A DNA stretch of 64,000 nucleotides, from the NCBI GenBank assembly GCA_965153455.1, contig OZ234494.1, positions 2,294,001-2,358,000 on the forward strand, read 5' to 3'. A program made the position numbers and the translations under genes. The notes under the pieces are model-generated. The model was not told where the DNA came from, searched no databases, and saw only the letters and a program-made list of their open reading frames with translations. This stretch comes from Sphagnum compactum (lineage: Eukaryota > Bryophyta > Sphagnopsida > Sphagnales). Each line of letters starts with the position of its first letter. Position 1 is the first letter of the stretch. Below are positions 1 through 11,792 of this stretch, piece after piece.

Positions 1-1027
1 AAAGACTACAAATAGGATAGAGAATTGTCACAACCCTGAAAAAACCCCAAGGCTCCAAGGTCCTTTCCTACTTTCTCTTCTTTTCCCAGGCAATTGACTC
101 AACTGTACCTGATACAACTGGCTGAAGTAAAATGTAAACCTTGTCTGTCTGTGCAGGCATTGAAAGCATGAGTTTGATCAATTTTCTACTAACACTCTTG
201 AAGAACACACCACAACCACAGAAAGGACTGCCAGAATTTTTCTTTTGTATTTTCAGCTCCCTTACCTGCCTGAAGAAACCTGTTTTCAGCAAGCGGGATC
301 TTTTGCAGTGGAGGTACCAGCCAGGCTGTACTGGTATCTTCTGACCCACAGAAGATGCCAGCCAGTCTGTCACTATTTCTAAAAAGTGAAGAAATCCCTG
401 CTCTGCTTTCCGCAGGAAAAGGACATGAGTACAGGCCCTTCTCGTATACTTAAATATCCCAAAAACCATAAGACAGGGGCTGATAAAACATATACCACAC
501 AGGGGCTGATAAAACATATGCCACCATGAGTGACAAAGATTCTCTCCAAGGTTTTAAACAGTACAGAATTAAATGTGGTCAAAGTTGCAAGTTTACATGC
601 AAAGAGAACACTGACACCCATATCTCAAATCTTTGAACTCTCATTTCACAATTCTTCCTGTAGTCCGAAGCAGGGTTGTTGGGTCATGGGTGATAACAGA
701 CTGATTTTGTAAACAAGAACAAGCTTGCATAAAAAATCAAAAGTTTGTGTCAAACTAAGGAAACCATCTGTTTGAACAAAACCAAAATGCTCAATAAATA
801 AGGTTCCCCTTAGAGTAAGCTTCAATGTTTGTGAAAGGGGAAGGATTTGCCAACGATATTGAAAACCCATGTAAGTTCAGTACAAATGAATGTATAAACT
901 TGAAACAACCACCCCACTGCCATTGCATCTGGCCCTTCTAGCTTAACCTAAGCACCACATGTTCGGATTCACTCACAAATCGCAAGCTGTGAATTTGTGA
1001 GTACTTTCTTCCTTTCACACAATCCTG
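1..1027. other. Gene-free flank and 3' region of LSM6
   Basis: No coding region is recognised here. The part nearest 1,028 should hold the 3' UTR of the minus-strand LSM6 gene. A small direct repeat of 26 bp (CAGGGGCTGATAAAACATAT plus a short tail) occurs twice in tandem at about 474-499 and 500-525. The open frames in this stretch have no similarity to families I know and look like chance. Confidence 0.5.
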
Positions 1028-3040
1028 CTATGCATCTCCAAGTGTCCTCTTTGTTGTACTGATATATAGAACTGCATGTAATAAGCACTGGGTCAACAAA
1101 TGGGTTCACTTTAAACAAAACAAAAGAACCTGAACTTTGAAACACAAACAAGTGCTCTGCTTTTTGGAGACATGGACAGGATTTATGATATTCTTGAACT
1201 TCCAGGCATTCTGCAATGCAATATGTGCCATTCAATCATCATAAATTTAGTCTCCCAATTTTGAACAAGCAAGCAAAATCCAATCTCATCCAGGGGTTTA
1301 CATCCAATCCCTACAAAGCTTTGCATTGTAGGGATTGGATGTGAACCCCTGGGTGAGTTTTGGAGCTGAAATGCACATTTCCAGAGTGAAAAAAATGCAG
1401 AGCCTATGCACTCAGATACAGCCTCATCTGCCGTTAGTATAAGGTCAGTGTTTGGACAAATCGGCCATAACCTTATCTTTACTCTCATCCAACCAGATAA
1501 AAAATTGTGGCTTTCATCCAACATTTGCTAGCTACCTCTTGTATGAACAGACCTCTGACAGGGGAAGAAGGAAGTGTTACCATTATTGCCTCGAATGAAG
1601 GCATCTCCATATTTATTTTTCAGTTGACCATTCACATACTCCTCAGTTTGCTCCATTGCTATGTTCATGTACCCATCCAAACATGCTAAAATTCCTGCAC
1701 CCAACCAAGACCATGACTTTTGAATGTGCTAAACTTGGAGTAGTGTTAAGCCAAGCATTTAATACCAGAACAACATCACGGGAAAGGCACTGGAAGTATC
1801 TTTGACCATAGAGAACTGTATCATCAATCAAGTAAAGATTAATGTGTTGTAGAAGAGAGACTAAAACCATCCATCAACTCTTAAATTTTGTGTGGATTTG
1901 TCAAACTCAACCCCAAGGTAACAGCCTCCTAGGCAATGATGGTCTACATTCCAAGGTTGCAAAGCATCTGCCAGAACTTTCTGAGGCTCTGCAGATGCAG
2001 CAAGAGAAATCTTCAGAAAGGAGTTGGTTATCAAAGTTGAACCAAAGGTGACAGGGCTTGTAGTCAATCTGAACAGCAGAAAGTTAAATTGATGAGATTC
2101 AGGAACCAATGGTATCATAAGAAAAGTCTAGTATTGACAGTAACAGCAAGCAATATCCTAAGACAGGCTTCCAATCATATTTCCAATTAACCCTAACTCT
2201 AAACCTGAAGCACAACCAGAAAGAACTTGAAAGGAATTTTTTAAACAAAATAAAAATGGCACATAACCCTGATGCTCAAATCAACACCATGCTGCAATCC
2301 CAAACCATAACAAAAAAAAGGGATGACTATAACCTGGGCAAACAGACAAGAATCCATTGACCCTAACCCCTGAAGAAATCAATATGATATTGTTGCCTAG
2401 TAGCCAAAACCTTCAACCCTAACTACAGAAACACCAGCCAAGAACCTTTTCTATTACACAACCAAAAACCTAGTCATAATCGTGAATCAATGCAGAGGCA
2501 CATCTTACCAAATCACTGACGTCTAAGGTTAATCTTGAAACGAAAGAAAGGGGGAACTGACCTCTAAACCCTAGGCCTGAAACCTTTTGGATAGGTTTTG
2601 ATAGCGAAGATTGAAATTCTCAAAGCAAAAATGAGGTACTTGTTGAAGCATGCACACAGAGCGTTGCAAAATAGCAACAGAAAGAAAGAGAATTACAGTT
2701 TAAATGGCGGAGTGGAGCACTAAACTCTAGTTATATACATGAAACACACCGAGGCATTGACGCCTAAACCCTAATCCACGAACCTCTGGGAAGACATTTT
2801 TGAAGCGAAAAATGCAATCCTAAAGGCAAAAAGAAAAATGGAAAAAATATATATTGGAGTAACAGATACCAACGGAAAGACACAGAATATAGCGATGAAA
2901 AATACCGGAGCGTAAAGCATACCTCGATAATCCACTCCCGAGTTGAGCTTCACCACCACAGGCCGGCCTCTAATAGACTTGAGAAAATCTGCAGGCGTCT
3001 TGGCCGAGCCCACAGCTCCTGCTCCCGCCCCTCCACTCAT
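1028..3040 (-). CDS. LSM6: U6 snRNA-associated Sm-like protein LSM6 (three coding exons)
   Basis: LSM6 is a subunit of the heptameric LSM2-8 ring that binds the U6 snRNA 3' end in the nucleus, and of the LSM1-7 ring that promotes decapping and mRNA decay in the cytoplasm. I read coding exons at 3040-2923, 1694-1581 and 1071-1028 (minus strand). Lengths are 118, 114 and 44 nt, giving 91 residues, the usual plant LSM6 length. Introns have GT/AG ends (GTATGC, GTAACA donors; TGCAG acceptors) and both interrupt codons in phase 1. The Sm1 part holds PADFLKSIRGRPVVVKLNSG and, across intron 1, DYRG/ILACLDGYMNIAMEQTEEYV. Sm2 holds FIRGNN/VLYIST, split by intron 2. The end is TTKRTLGDA then TAG. The start ATG at 3040 gives the family's MSGG N-terminus. 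An in-frame ATG at 3088 would add 16 basic residues and is probably 5' UTR. Confidence 0.95.
1291..1351. repeat. 26-bp near-perfect hairpin in LSM6 intron 2
   Basis: Arms 1291-1316 and 1326-1351 are inverted copies (CAGGGGTTTACATCCAATCC... paired with its complement) with one mismatch and a 9-nt loop. The mismatch would be a G-U pair in one RNA strand. It lies inside the second intron. No terminal duplication was recognised, so whether it is a tiny foldback element or a structured intron segment is open. Confidence 0.85.
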
Positions 3041-3640
3041 CTCTCCCCTGTTCTGTAACCTCTTCCGTCTTTTCTTCCGTGTTCTCAAAAACTTTCAACA
3101 GGAAAGCAAAATGCAACAAAGTGCTTCGCTGAAGAGGCTAAAGAAGACGATGACAACGGAAGAAACAAAACACGACACAAGACCAAAGAACATTATGGAC
3201 CATAATGATCCCATCCAATTTAGGGTTTCGTAACTATGGGGCGTAATGTCACATCAGTGTACCGTCCAGATGCAGCGCTGCACTTACGGCTGAACATCAT
3301 GCACGTAACTTCGTCTCAATGGACCGTCCAGATGTCTCCGACTGTCGGAAGCATCTGGACAACCCTAATTCGATTAGGGTTTTGCATCTTAAGGTAGACT
3401 AACGCAACCGCGCCTGTCTTCCCAATGAAGCAGTTTGCCGATCGCATCGATTCCTGCAATGACGTCGTTGTTGTGTTATTATCCTGTTGTGTTCTTGAGA
3501 ATGTTTGCTTTGGGATGTGAGTAATATTGTGTCGTGATGTTTCCTTGGGAGGAATCTTGTCTTGGTTTCCTGAGATGTTGGTGGAAGATGCGAGTTGATT
3601 TAGGGTTTTGGTTTCGGAAGAAGGGAAGGTCGCATATCTA
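3041..3640 (-). promoter_or_regulatory. LSM6 upstream region with telo-box motifs
   Basis: The stretch upstream of LSM6 carries the plant telo-box (AAACCCTAA) on the minus strand at about 3220-3228. A facing pair of AACCCTAA and TTAGGGTTT lies at 3361-3368 and 3374-3382, and another TTAGGGTTTT near 3598. Telo-boxes are common near start sites of plant genes for RNA metabolism and translation, which fits LSM6. The motif ACCGTCCAGATG occurs at about 3261 and 3324. The second copy pairs with CATCTGGAC at 3352-3360, with an inner TCCGAC/GTCGGA stem. Whether transcription also leaves rightward from here is unknown. Confidence 0.5.
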
Positions 3641-6600
3641 TGCAACTTTTCTGTCTCGGCCGGTTGTTTTTGGAGTTAGTCTTTTCGATTCAGAATTGGG
3701 CCGATGATTATACCACATCTACTATACCATCTTTCGGGACGGAGAAACCATTTTTTGGTTGTGCCGACTTGTGTATTTATGATGGCCTTTTCCCATGTAT
3801 TTATCGCAACTGCCGACTGCTGTGCTGGCACGAGCAAATGAACGAACTCCGTAGAGGTAGATCATAAAAGAATGACCATCTTCTAGATGTATTTGTCAAG
3901 GCTCCAACGATTCTTGACAGTCTTACTTTGTGCTGAAATTTATCTCTTTGATTTTCCTAGATGTATTGTAATGCAACATCCAAGCTCTTCAAACTTTCTA
4001 ATGTAACGGATGCTGGATTTCCATAAAGTAGAAAAATGCATAATGATTTGCAAATCTTGGGAGTCTTGTTGGTTAAATTGCAATGTTACATTTGTTTAAT
4101 GTGTTTGTGTTCTTCTACATGAATGAAGTTCATGGAATCATTGTAGCTACATTCTTGTCCCTACTCAAAATGAGGCATGTCCTTCTACGTGAATGAAGTT
4201 CATGGAATCATTGTAGCTACATTGTTGTCCCTACTCAAAATGAGGCATGTCCTTTGGCACATCTCGCACAGGAACTCGGTGTGCAGGTTTGTGTGTATTA
4301 CACTTGTCTATACCCATTGTAGGGAGCTGATTAAGTCAGTGAGTAATTTGTGATAGATAAGTCTGCTATCATACATGTTATTGTTAATGGTCCCTGAACA
4401 AGTGAGAGATTCACTTTTGTTCGCACTGCTAGTTTTATTGACTCTGCCCTTCAGGGTAAAGACATTGTGACCCAGCCAGAAGCAGACCAAAAGTTTTGTA
4501 TTCATATGTGCTATGGTCATGTGGAGTTCATTTCCAGCATAACTCAAGGATCCACTTGGGCTTCACCATGTGTTTCCAATTTAGTATGTTGAATATTTAT
4601 CATCCTTATGGAAGTTGTGTAATAGGCACAGCCATCATGCAATGAGCTGCTGCTTGTTCTTTGTTTGAATTCTACCCTCCTGTGTTTTTCTTCTTCCCAG
4701 TTCTTCAGTCCATAAGTGCAAGTCTTTCTTTGACTTGTAGGAAAAGTTTTAACCTTGTTCCAGCTTTCTTAATTGTGAGTATGGAAATTTTCTAGATTCA
4801 CATGAGAGTTATCATCTCTTTGTTGCTTCAATCTTTTTTTACCAAGTCATGAATTGTAAGGATGGTAGTTCAACTGGCAAAAACTAGCTGTTTCATCCTT
4901 TGAAGATTAGATCTCCAAAATACATTCTCTTTCTTTTTCCCTCTCCTTTGCATAGGAGTATTACTTTTTTCAAATGTTTTGGACAAAGAGATACCACCCT
5001 AATTACAAAATTATACTTCTAGTTATGCAATTGTAACATGTTAAATGATGGTCTATTGATGGCTTTTGCAACAATGGATGAGAAACACTGGTAGCTTGGG
5101 CATTCATGAACTGAGATTTGAAGTTTTCAACTTGTTCAATGTGGTCTAGCATTGATTGGAATTGAAGTGGGATTCATGTCCTTAGCACACATTGTGAGGT
5201 ATGAAGATCATTCTCTCAAAGTGGTGACACTATTGGCACTTCCTTCTATCTTACTCCCTAAGTGTTCAAGAGCTTTGTGTCACCAAATGAATAGCCTTGG
5301 ATGGTGTAATTTGCATTAGTTAGTTGTTGATGCATTTTTAGCCAGGTTTAGTTTTGATATGGTGCTCCCATGATTGGCCTGGCATAAGAAATTGTTTTGC
5401 AAATGTTCAAAGAAACGGGATTTGATTCTCATCATCAGAAGAGACCAAGTACACCATATTTTGCTACGGCATAATGCAAGTTTCTGCTTGGGAAATTTTG
5501 TTGCTAGAAGTCAAGTAAATTGAAAATGTATTCACTGTTGTGATTTACTTAACTATGTCCTCCTTAATCAAAAGCTCGGAGAGCTTACAAGTTACATGGA
5601 CAGTGTTTTTAAGAATGGAATGCAGTTCTATCACTAGCAAGTGATTTGTCTAACTAGTGAAGTCCATACATGCCTAGCTTGTGTGATGAGGTGATGAAGG
5701 TATAGTAAAAATCTTTTTTTGAACCTTGTTTGTTGAGGGCCTCTTCTGCAGGATAAATCACTAGGTTACCTGTCGTTCTGTGCTTGCCAAGAATGATCAT
5801 GTGGTTAGGTGTTGAAATTGGGAATGTTAGGTCCTTTTTATTGGAGTTCCATGAACAATCCTGTTCGGAATTCAAATTCTGTCATAGTGAAAATATTGTA
5901 AGATGTGAACTGATGGCCATAACATGGATATCAAAATTATATATGTGTGTATTTGTGTGTGTTTGGGTGATGTAATATAGGGGTGAACACTTGGTGCCTG
6001 CCCTAAATGGACCATAAATGACAGTTTTCTTTCATTAAGTTTGCTAGTGCAAACCTCACAATGGTTCAAATTAACACTTGAAATGACAAGCTTGAGATGC
6101 ATAGGAATGAGACGTCCTCAACCAGTGTTGGTGAGGTAACTTATTTCTTAAGAACCTCCGTTTCTTGTTTTTTCAGAATTTTGAAATCAAAGAACCTCTG
6201 GTTCTGGTCGAAAAACCACTGGTTTTCATGAAATGGGAGGGAAAAGAACAAGAGTTTTATAGAAGGCTATTTTCTTAGATTTTTTGAGAATTATGATTAC
6301 AAATAGGGATCAGTTCTTAGATTTTTTTGAGATCTGTGATAAATATATCAAAATTGGTCCCTTTGATTTTTGAAAATCACAAGTATATGTATCTTAATAG
6401 CGGCCCTGATGACCTTCAGTAAATTGATGCCATATTTCTAACAACTATCCAACAGTGGTCCAAAGTCCAAACACGGCAACAACCAAAAAGCCAAGAACGG
6501 GAAGACTGCGTACAGCTCAGGTGGGAGAGGCATCCTGCAAAGGAGTCTTTTAGCTTTAGTCTCTGACAACAAAGAGCTTTTGAAGCATGACAGTTAAACA

Positions 6601-6730
6601 GTAACTACGGTCAGTACACACCTTGGTCTGCAATACATGATGTCATACTTCTTTGTTCTTTCAAACGCATGTAACTTACAAGACAACAGATGTGAGACTT
6701 GTATTGATGAAGAAGCCCTTAAAAAGCACT
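3641..6730. other. Intergenic stretch, no gene recognised
   Basis: Single-copy-looking sequence with only short chance frames. A plus-strand frame at 3640-3867 (75 codons) begins just beyond the LSM6 upstream region but has no recognisable domain. Apart from the 70-bp duplication listed separately, I see nothing with a clear function. A non-coding transcript diverging from LSM6 is possible but unsupported. Confidence 0.4.
4112..4251. repeat. Tandem duplication, 70-bp unit, two copies
   Basis: Copies at 4112-4181 and 4182-4251 are nearly identical, starting CTTCTAC and ending GAGGCATGTC, with about two substitutions (ACAT/ACGT and ATTCTTG/ATTGTTG). This looks like a recent local duplication. 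Confidence 0.9.
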
Positions 6731-6737
6731 CACAAGT

Positions 6738-6800
6738 GTATTTGGAGGGCACCTTACATCAATGAATATCCCTCATCCGAAGTTTTGGTATCTTGTATCT
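6738..6800 (+). repeat. Dispersed repeat family B copy (TATTTGGAGGGCACCTTACA)
   Basis: The motif GTGTATTTGGAGGGCACCTT followed by ACATCAATGAATATCCCTC recurs, diverged, near 61,690 and 61,990, with a related tail at 20,420-20,455. It is an unnamed interspersed repeat. Confidence 0.45.
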
Positions 6801-7690
6801 AGTGTAGCCTAATTTAGCCACATATGATTAAATTAAACTTAAATAACTTATTTTTGCCAAGTTTAGCTTAATATAATCTAGTTTAACCAAGTATAGTTTA
6901 ATATAACCAAATTTAGCCTAACATATTCAAGTATAGCCAAATATAGCCAAGTTTAACCTAAATACCCTACTTTTGCCAATTTAATATAGTTTAGCCTAGT
7001 TTAACCAAATATAATTTAGTATAACCAAGTATAGCCTAAAAAACCTATTTTTGCCAAGTTTAACTTAGTTTAACCTAATTTAGTCAAATATAATTTAGTA
7101 TAACCAAGTTTAGCCAAGTTTAGCATAAATAACCAAGTATAGCCAAGTTTGGCCTAAATAATTTACTTTTGCCAAGTTTAACCAAATATAATTTAATATA
7201 ACCAAGTTTAGCCAAGTTTAACCTAATATAGCCAAGTATAGCTTAGTTTAACCAAGTTTAGCCTAATATAGCCAAGAATAGCTTAGTTTAGCCAATTATA
7301 ACTAACTTTAACATTAATAACCTACTTTTGCCAAGTTAATCGAGTATAATATAGTTTAGCCAAATATAATTTGGTATAACCAAATTTAACCTAACATGGT
7401 CAAGTATAGCCAACTATAGCTGAGTTTAACCTAAATAACCTATTTTTGTCAAGTTTAGCCTAGTTTAGCTTAATATAGCCTAGTTTAACTTAGATTAAAT
7501 TTAAATAGCCTAGTTTAACTTAAGTACCTTCAAGGTATATTAAGTTGCCTAGGTTTAGTCTACGAAGTCCTAGATTTTTTAAAAGGAGGCTATGGAAGCC
7601 TAGGCTTGATTGTTGGGTGGCCTAGGTTAGCCTAGGTCAACCTAGGTTAGTCTAAAGAGGCATAGGCTAATTTAGGCTAGACGTTTATTA
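6800..7690. repeat. Degenerate ~10-bp tandem array (TTTAGCCAAG / TATAACCAAG)
   Basis: About 0.8-0.9 kb is built of loosely repeated units such as TTTAGCCAAG, TATAGCCAAG, TTTAACCTAA and TATAATTTAG, mostly on a 10-bp period. A longer-range echo, AACCTA(C/T)TTTTGCCAAGTTTA, recurs near 6,960, 7,040, 7,160, 7,320 and 7,438. The right edge grades into a CCTAGGTTAGCCTAGG-rich zone up to about 8,000. No coding frame crosses it. It resembles a degraded minisatellite rather than a known satellite family. Confidence 0.85.
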
Positions 7691-8000
7691 TTTATTATAT
7701 TTGTGATACCTTCATTTGTTGCATAAAAAATGTGGTGGTGTGATGGCAAAGGACTTTGCCCCTCAAAGTGGAGGTGGGGGATACAAATCCTTTTGTTTTC
7801 ATCCTATGTGCTTCCTAAGTTCCTAGGGGAGTATTAGTGGAGTAGCCTTCCTAAGAGGAGGGTTAGGTGGTTAGCACGTAGCCTAGGTTGTTTTTTAACC
7901 TAGATTAGGTCGCCTAGCCTAGCTTGGCATGTAGAATAGGTCACTTAGCCTATGGTGCTTAGCATAGGGCTCTTAGTTTAGTAAGTAGCTTAGGCTAGGT
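7691..8000. repeat. CCTAGG-rich degenerate repeat zone
   Basis: This continues the previous array in changed form, with words such as GCCTAGGTTAG, TTAGCCTAGCC and GTAGCTTAGGCTAGG. A short tRNA-like word, GGGGGATACAAATCC, lies at about 7,776-7,790, but no cloverleaf is visible. Confidence 0.5.
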
Positions 8001-8396
8001 CCCAAGTGTCATTATTTGACTAAAAGTTGATTGCCACATGGCATCATATAATTGGGTATGCAAAATAATTTCATTATTCTAGATTGCCATGTGTCCACTC
8101 ATAAATGGTTAATAAAAATTTGAATTCATTCTAAGCTACCACGTGGCAGCAAGAAATTAATCAAAATAAATTATAATTATATTTTAAATTAAATTTTGGC
8201 TCTTGAAGATGTCATGCAGTCATGGAGGACATAGTTGCAAATGGCATTTACGACTATGCCATTTTTTGTGACTAGTGGTAAATACCACATGGCCATATGG
8301 ACTAGTAGTCATGTAGTCATGGCTAATCATATATGTGGTTTATGACTACAACACCAGTCGCTTATGTAGTCATATTTTCCATGTTTTGGTGTAGTG
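8000..8396. mobile_element. CACTA-like DNA transposon terminus (right end)
   Basis: The sequence ends at 8,396 with GTTTTGGTGTAGTG, the complement of the CACTACACCAAAA type terminus typical of plant CACTA (En/Spm) transposons. The preceding 180 bp carry repeated TAGTCAT / ATGACTACA words in both orientations (8,249-8,375), as expected for subterminal repeats. Between 8,030 and 8,150 there are TGCCACATGGCA, TTGCCATGTG and CCACGTGGCA words, and a similar block occurs at 43,690-43,730. The matching left terminus was not found, so this may be a solo or broken end. Confidence 0.5.
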
Positions 8397-10379
8397 GGTG
8401 GTGTTAAGGGCAGAAATTGCGGCACCCAATCATTACCATCCTCTAGGGGGTAATACCAAAGGACAAGGTTGATACATTATTCTCTAGTTAAAGAATTACC
8501 TTCTTTATCTTACTTTATTACAATTACTCAAGTAGGAAGTAAAAGGTCATGCTAGGAATATGGAAGATAAAGGTCTATTGTCCATGACCTACCCTCCTAT
8601 AAATAATCTCAACCAGGGAGTAGGGAATGGAACGTAGGGAAAGGAACAATAAGAGATACGGGGAGAGAACCTAGGAGTAGTTATTCTCCCTGGTTTTGTA
8701 GTACCTTCAACACCTTCGGGATATTGCTTAAGGGGTTTGTAGACCTTTTTACCATTATTGTCCCTGACGCACTCCCAAGTTCCTTGTTAGACCCAAGTTG
8801 GGTCCAAAGAAGTCAAACAACGAAATTGTTTGGAACTTGGTGCACGCTCCCAGCTTCTGGCACTAAAAGGGGTAGAGGGGTGTGCTGAAGCTCCGGGATT
8901 AGACTAGGGTGAGGGACAAGCTTTACTTAGTTACTTGAACCTGCATCAAACCAACCAACAAGTTGATTAGTTCACATTCGGAAGCACTTACAGTGCTAGG
9001 ACAAGCCACGGGCGACCTTGGACTCACACGACTCACCATGGCCCGGACTCGGGGGAAGCCACCACCTTCCTCCATATAGTATTCTCTGCATTACTCCGCG
9101 GCACCTACATCCAAATGGCACTTTTTCAAATGGCACATCCAAAATTGTCCCAGTTTAGACTCCCGGGACTTTGAAAGTTCATAACTCCTTGCTCAGACCT
9201 CCGACTGGGATGAAGCAAACTTGTAGCTCTCCTCAAGAGTTTTTCAACGGTGTGTCGCACTTAACCTGCACACACCGGGGTCGGGTCGATTCCCAACTTT
9301 TAGTGGTTAGGAGTCAAACTGGCAGTTTGACTCCCGGCCCTTCTTTTGTCCATAACTTATGCTGCAATTGTCTAAATGGCTCATGCAAGGTCATTTTCGA
9401 CATCTACACTTCAAGACCTTTCCAACGGTATAAAGAACATTTCAAGGCGAGGTGTTTTGACCCCTGCAATTGAACTCTAAATTTTTGAGAGTCCCGGAGG
9501 ACTCCCAAGTCCCCATTTCGGGAGTGTGAGTGTCATCCTCACACTCCTTCAAAGTGGGGTTGCAACAGTCCCTCCTTCCCCCTACTTATTGATTCTTCGG
9601 TGGCTCTGCATGCCACCTACAACCTTCGAGAAGTCCTTCCTCTACTCTGTACCTTTTGCAACCAGTTGTTTTCCCTCTGAACTCCTACCTTTTGCTTACA
9701 ACAATACCTTCCAACCTGCAAGGGGTATCTTGTTGGTCTATTCCTTCTTTGAATCCCACCACCAAGGACTAGCTGTTACCTTCCCATGGCAGCTAGTAGC
9801 TTGGTGCTCCAAAAGCTAACCATGGTCAGCCCCATTATTCTCTATCCTAGAAAAAATGCAGGGATACCAACTCCAAGAATTATCCTACTTACATAACATA
9901 CCTTACTCTACCTCGCACACTTAGCATAATAACAATGCAACCCAAGAGACTCAAGTCCTTCAACCATCTTCCATTAAAAATCATATAACAAGTACGTACA
10001 TCTTTCTTCATTCCTCCCATCATTCTCCAAGTAGAATTCTCCATATCTCACACAAATATCTAATGCATGGCCTCATCCTCCCTCACTTCCTCTATCCCCC
10101 TTCCCCATATACACACACAAGGCCCACATTGACCCTTAGAAAATATGGTATTTATCCTACTCCTTTAATTCTTTTAAATGATTGAGTGGATTACCCTCAA
10201 CCACTCACTAACCCAAGCCACCTAATCCCATTTGTGTAAGGGACGGTAAGTCTACCACTAGTAGTTAGTAGTCACTAGGAGGCCTATGGAACTAAATAGT
10301 TTAGAGATTTCTATCCATTAACAAGTGGATGGCTAGTAGGGCTTCACAATGAAACATGAAACAAAAGATGAATTTTCAT
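8397..10379. other. Non-coding stretch with promoter-like and LTR-like features
   Basis: A TATA-like CTATAAATAATC lies at 8,593-8,604. It is followed by purine-rich leader-like sequence and the repeated words GACTCCCGGG and GAGTCCCGGAGGACTCCC (9,150-9,520). The frames at 9171-9473 and 9526-9819 have no recognised domain. The region lies where a 3' LTR of the adjacent minus-strand Ty3 element might be expected, and 10,080-10,110 is polypyrimidine on the plus strand (possible polypurine tract on the minus strand). I could not pair it with a second LTR, so the assignment stays open. Confidence 0.3.
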
Positions 10380-10399
10380 GGAATTTAAATCTTGAGCTA

Positions 10400-11497
10400 A
10401 AGGACCACATCATTGATTTTTTTCACAATGGAAAATGGACCAAATTTCTAATAGTCCAATTTTTTGAAATGTTGTCATTTTGATATTCTGTCATTGAAGC
10501 CAAACTTGGTCTCCAACTTTGAAGTTTGCTTGTTCCTTGGAATGTTCATAAATATTTTTTTATATTGTCAAGTTGTGCCTTTTCAAAGTTGGATACAAGT
10601 TGTGTTTGAATGTCCACCAACCACACAACCTAATATTTTATTATATGATTCATAATTTTGTTCACACCCTAGATATCAAACCTAGTGTGCAAACCATGAT
10701 TTGTAAAGAAATATGTTTCAAGTGTTATTAACAAATGCATCATGTTGTTGTAAAGAAATTCCACCATGCACAAAAGGTTTGACCAATTGTTTTGATGATA
10801 ATTGGTTATGTAATGTAAATATTGTTTTAAGATTTGATTGATCAATTTTGTTTACCCATCTATCTAGGGGTGGGAAACTAATGATAGTTTCATTTTTATG
10901 CCTAGAAGTTCAAAAAACCTCATCCAAAATTTGGATGCAAATTAGGGTCCATGATATAAAGAGGCCACGACATTAGAAAACATGATCAAAAAATAACTTG
11001 GATGGTTTTTTATTAAGTGATCCACCACCACCAAAAGGGCATTGTATGAATTGGAACACGAAAGATTATAATAAAATCCATGGAATTGAAGACCATGATG
11101 ATGTAGGGATTGACATTAACTCAATAAACACATGTGGGTGATGATCATCATTTTTTGTTCATGCGTAGATATCACACGATTCAACAAACTCCTTCACATA
11201 CTTCAAAGTTATGGCCACCAATAATCTTGAGACATTAATTCCATGGCCTTGTTGAATTGAAAATGATTAATAATCAAAAACATCATGTTTGGCTTGGAGA
11301 ATTTGAAGTCAAACATGGTCATTGAGTACATATAAAATCCCAACATGATATAATAAACCATTTTGAAACTCGAACCTATCATAATCATTCAAAAGACTTT
11401 GAATTTCATTTTGATTCTTCAATTGGCCTTTGATGCCAGTAACAAAATTGATCATTTTCCAAATTTTCATGAATCCAACAAAGAGGGGATTTGTCAT
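10400..11497 (-). pseudogene. Ty3/gypsy integrase remnant
   Basis: At 11,309-11,497 the frame holds RFEFQNGLLYHVGILYVLND, like the linker ahead of the integrase zinc region. Near 10,730-10,920 the minus strand reads ELLGIKMKLSLVSHP, then stop-interrupted IDG and TKLINQILKQYL, then NWSNLLCMVEFLYNN. These match the second half of the Ty3 catalytic core (HPQTDGQTERVN-type block and AEFAYNN-type block). Downstream to about 10,400 a degraded C-terminal domain follows. Stops within the core show it is inactive. Confidence 0.7.
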
Positions 11498-11792
11498 TAG
11501 GAGTTACCAACAATGATTGAAATCAAAGGTGTTTAGGCTTGAGAATGACATCACATCATTGGTCATAGGCTCCATCTCCTTCTTTAGGCATGACATACAA
11601 ATGACAAGATAATGTTTTTAGTTTCCTTTATTGACACCTAAGATAGTAGATGATGAAAACTCAAAATTGAAACAATGATAATGCCCATCAAGATTGATGT
11701 CAATTCAAAACACAAACCATTATGAAATATTGAAAGTTCTTGTGGTCTAAATACACAATGATTTCATGTTGAATTCCTTTGAGCAAATGATG

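Noticed and set aside
3316-3645. 109-codon minus-strand frame upstream of LSM6
   Set aside because: Covers the telo-box and palindromic control region. Composition is Thr/Asn/Gln-rich without a domain.
6800-7690. CRISPR-like array
   Set aside because: Units are about 10 bp, degenerate and without unique spacers. The genome is eukaryotic.
9171-9819. Two plus-strand frames of about 100 codons
   Set aside because: No domain, no splice context. The sequence looks like untranslated leader or LTR material of a retroelement.
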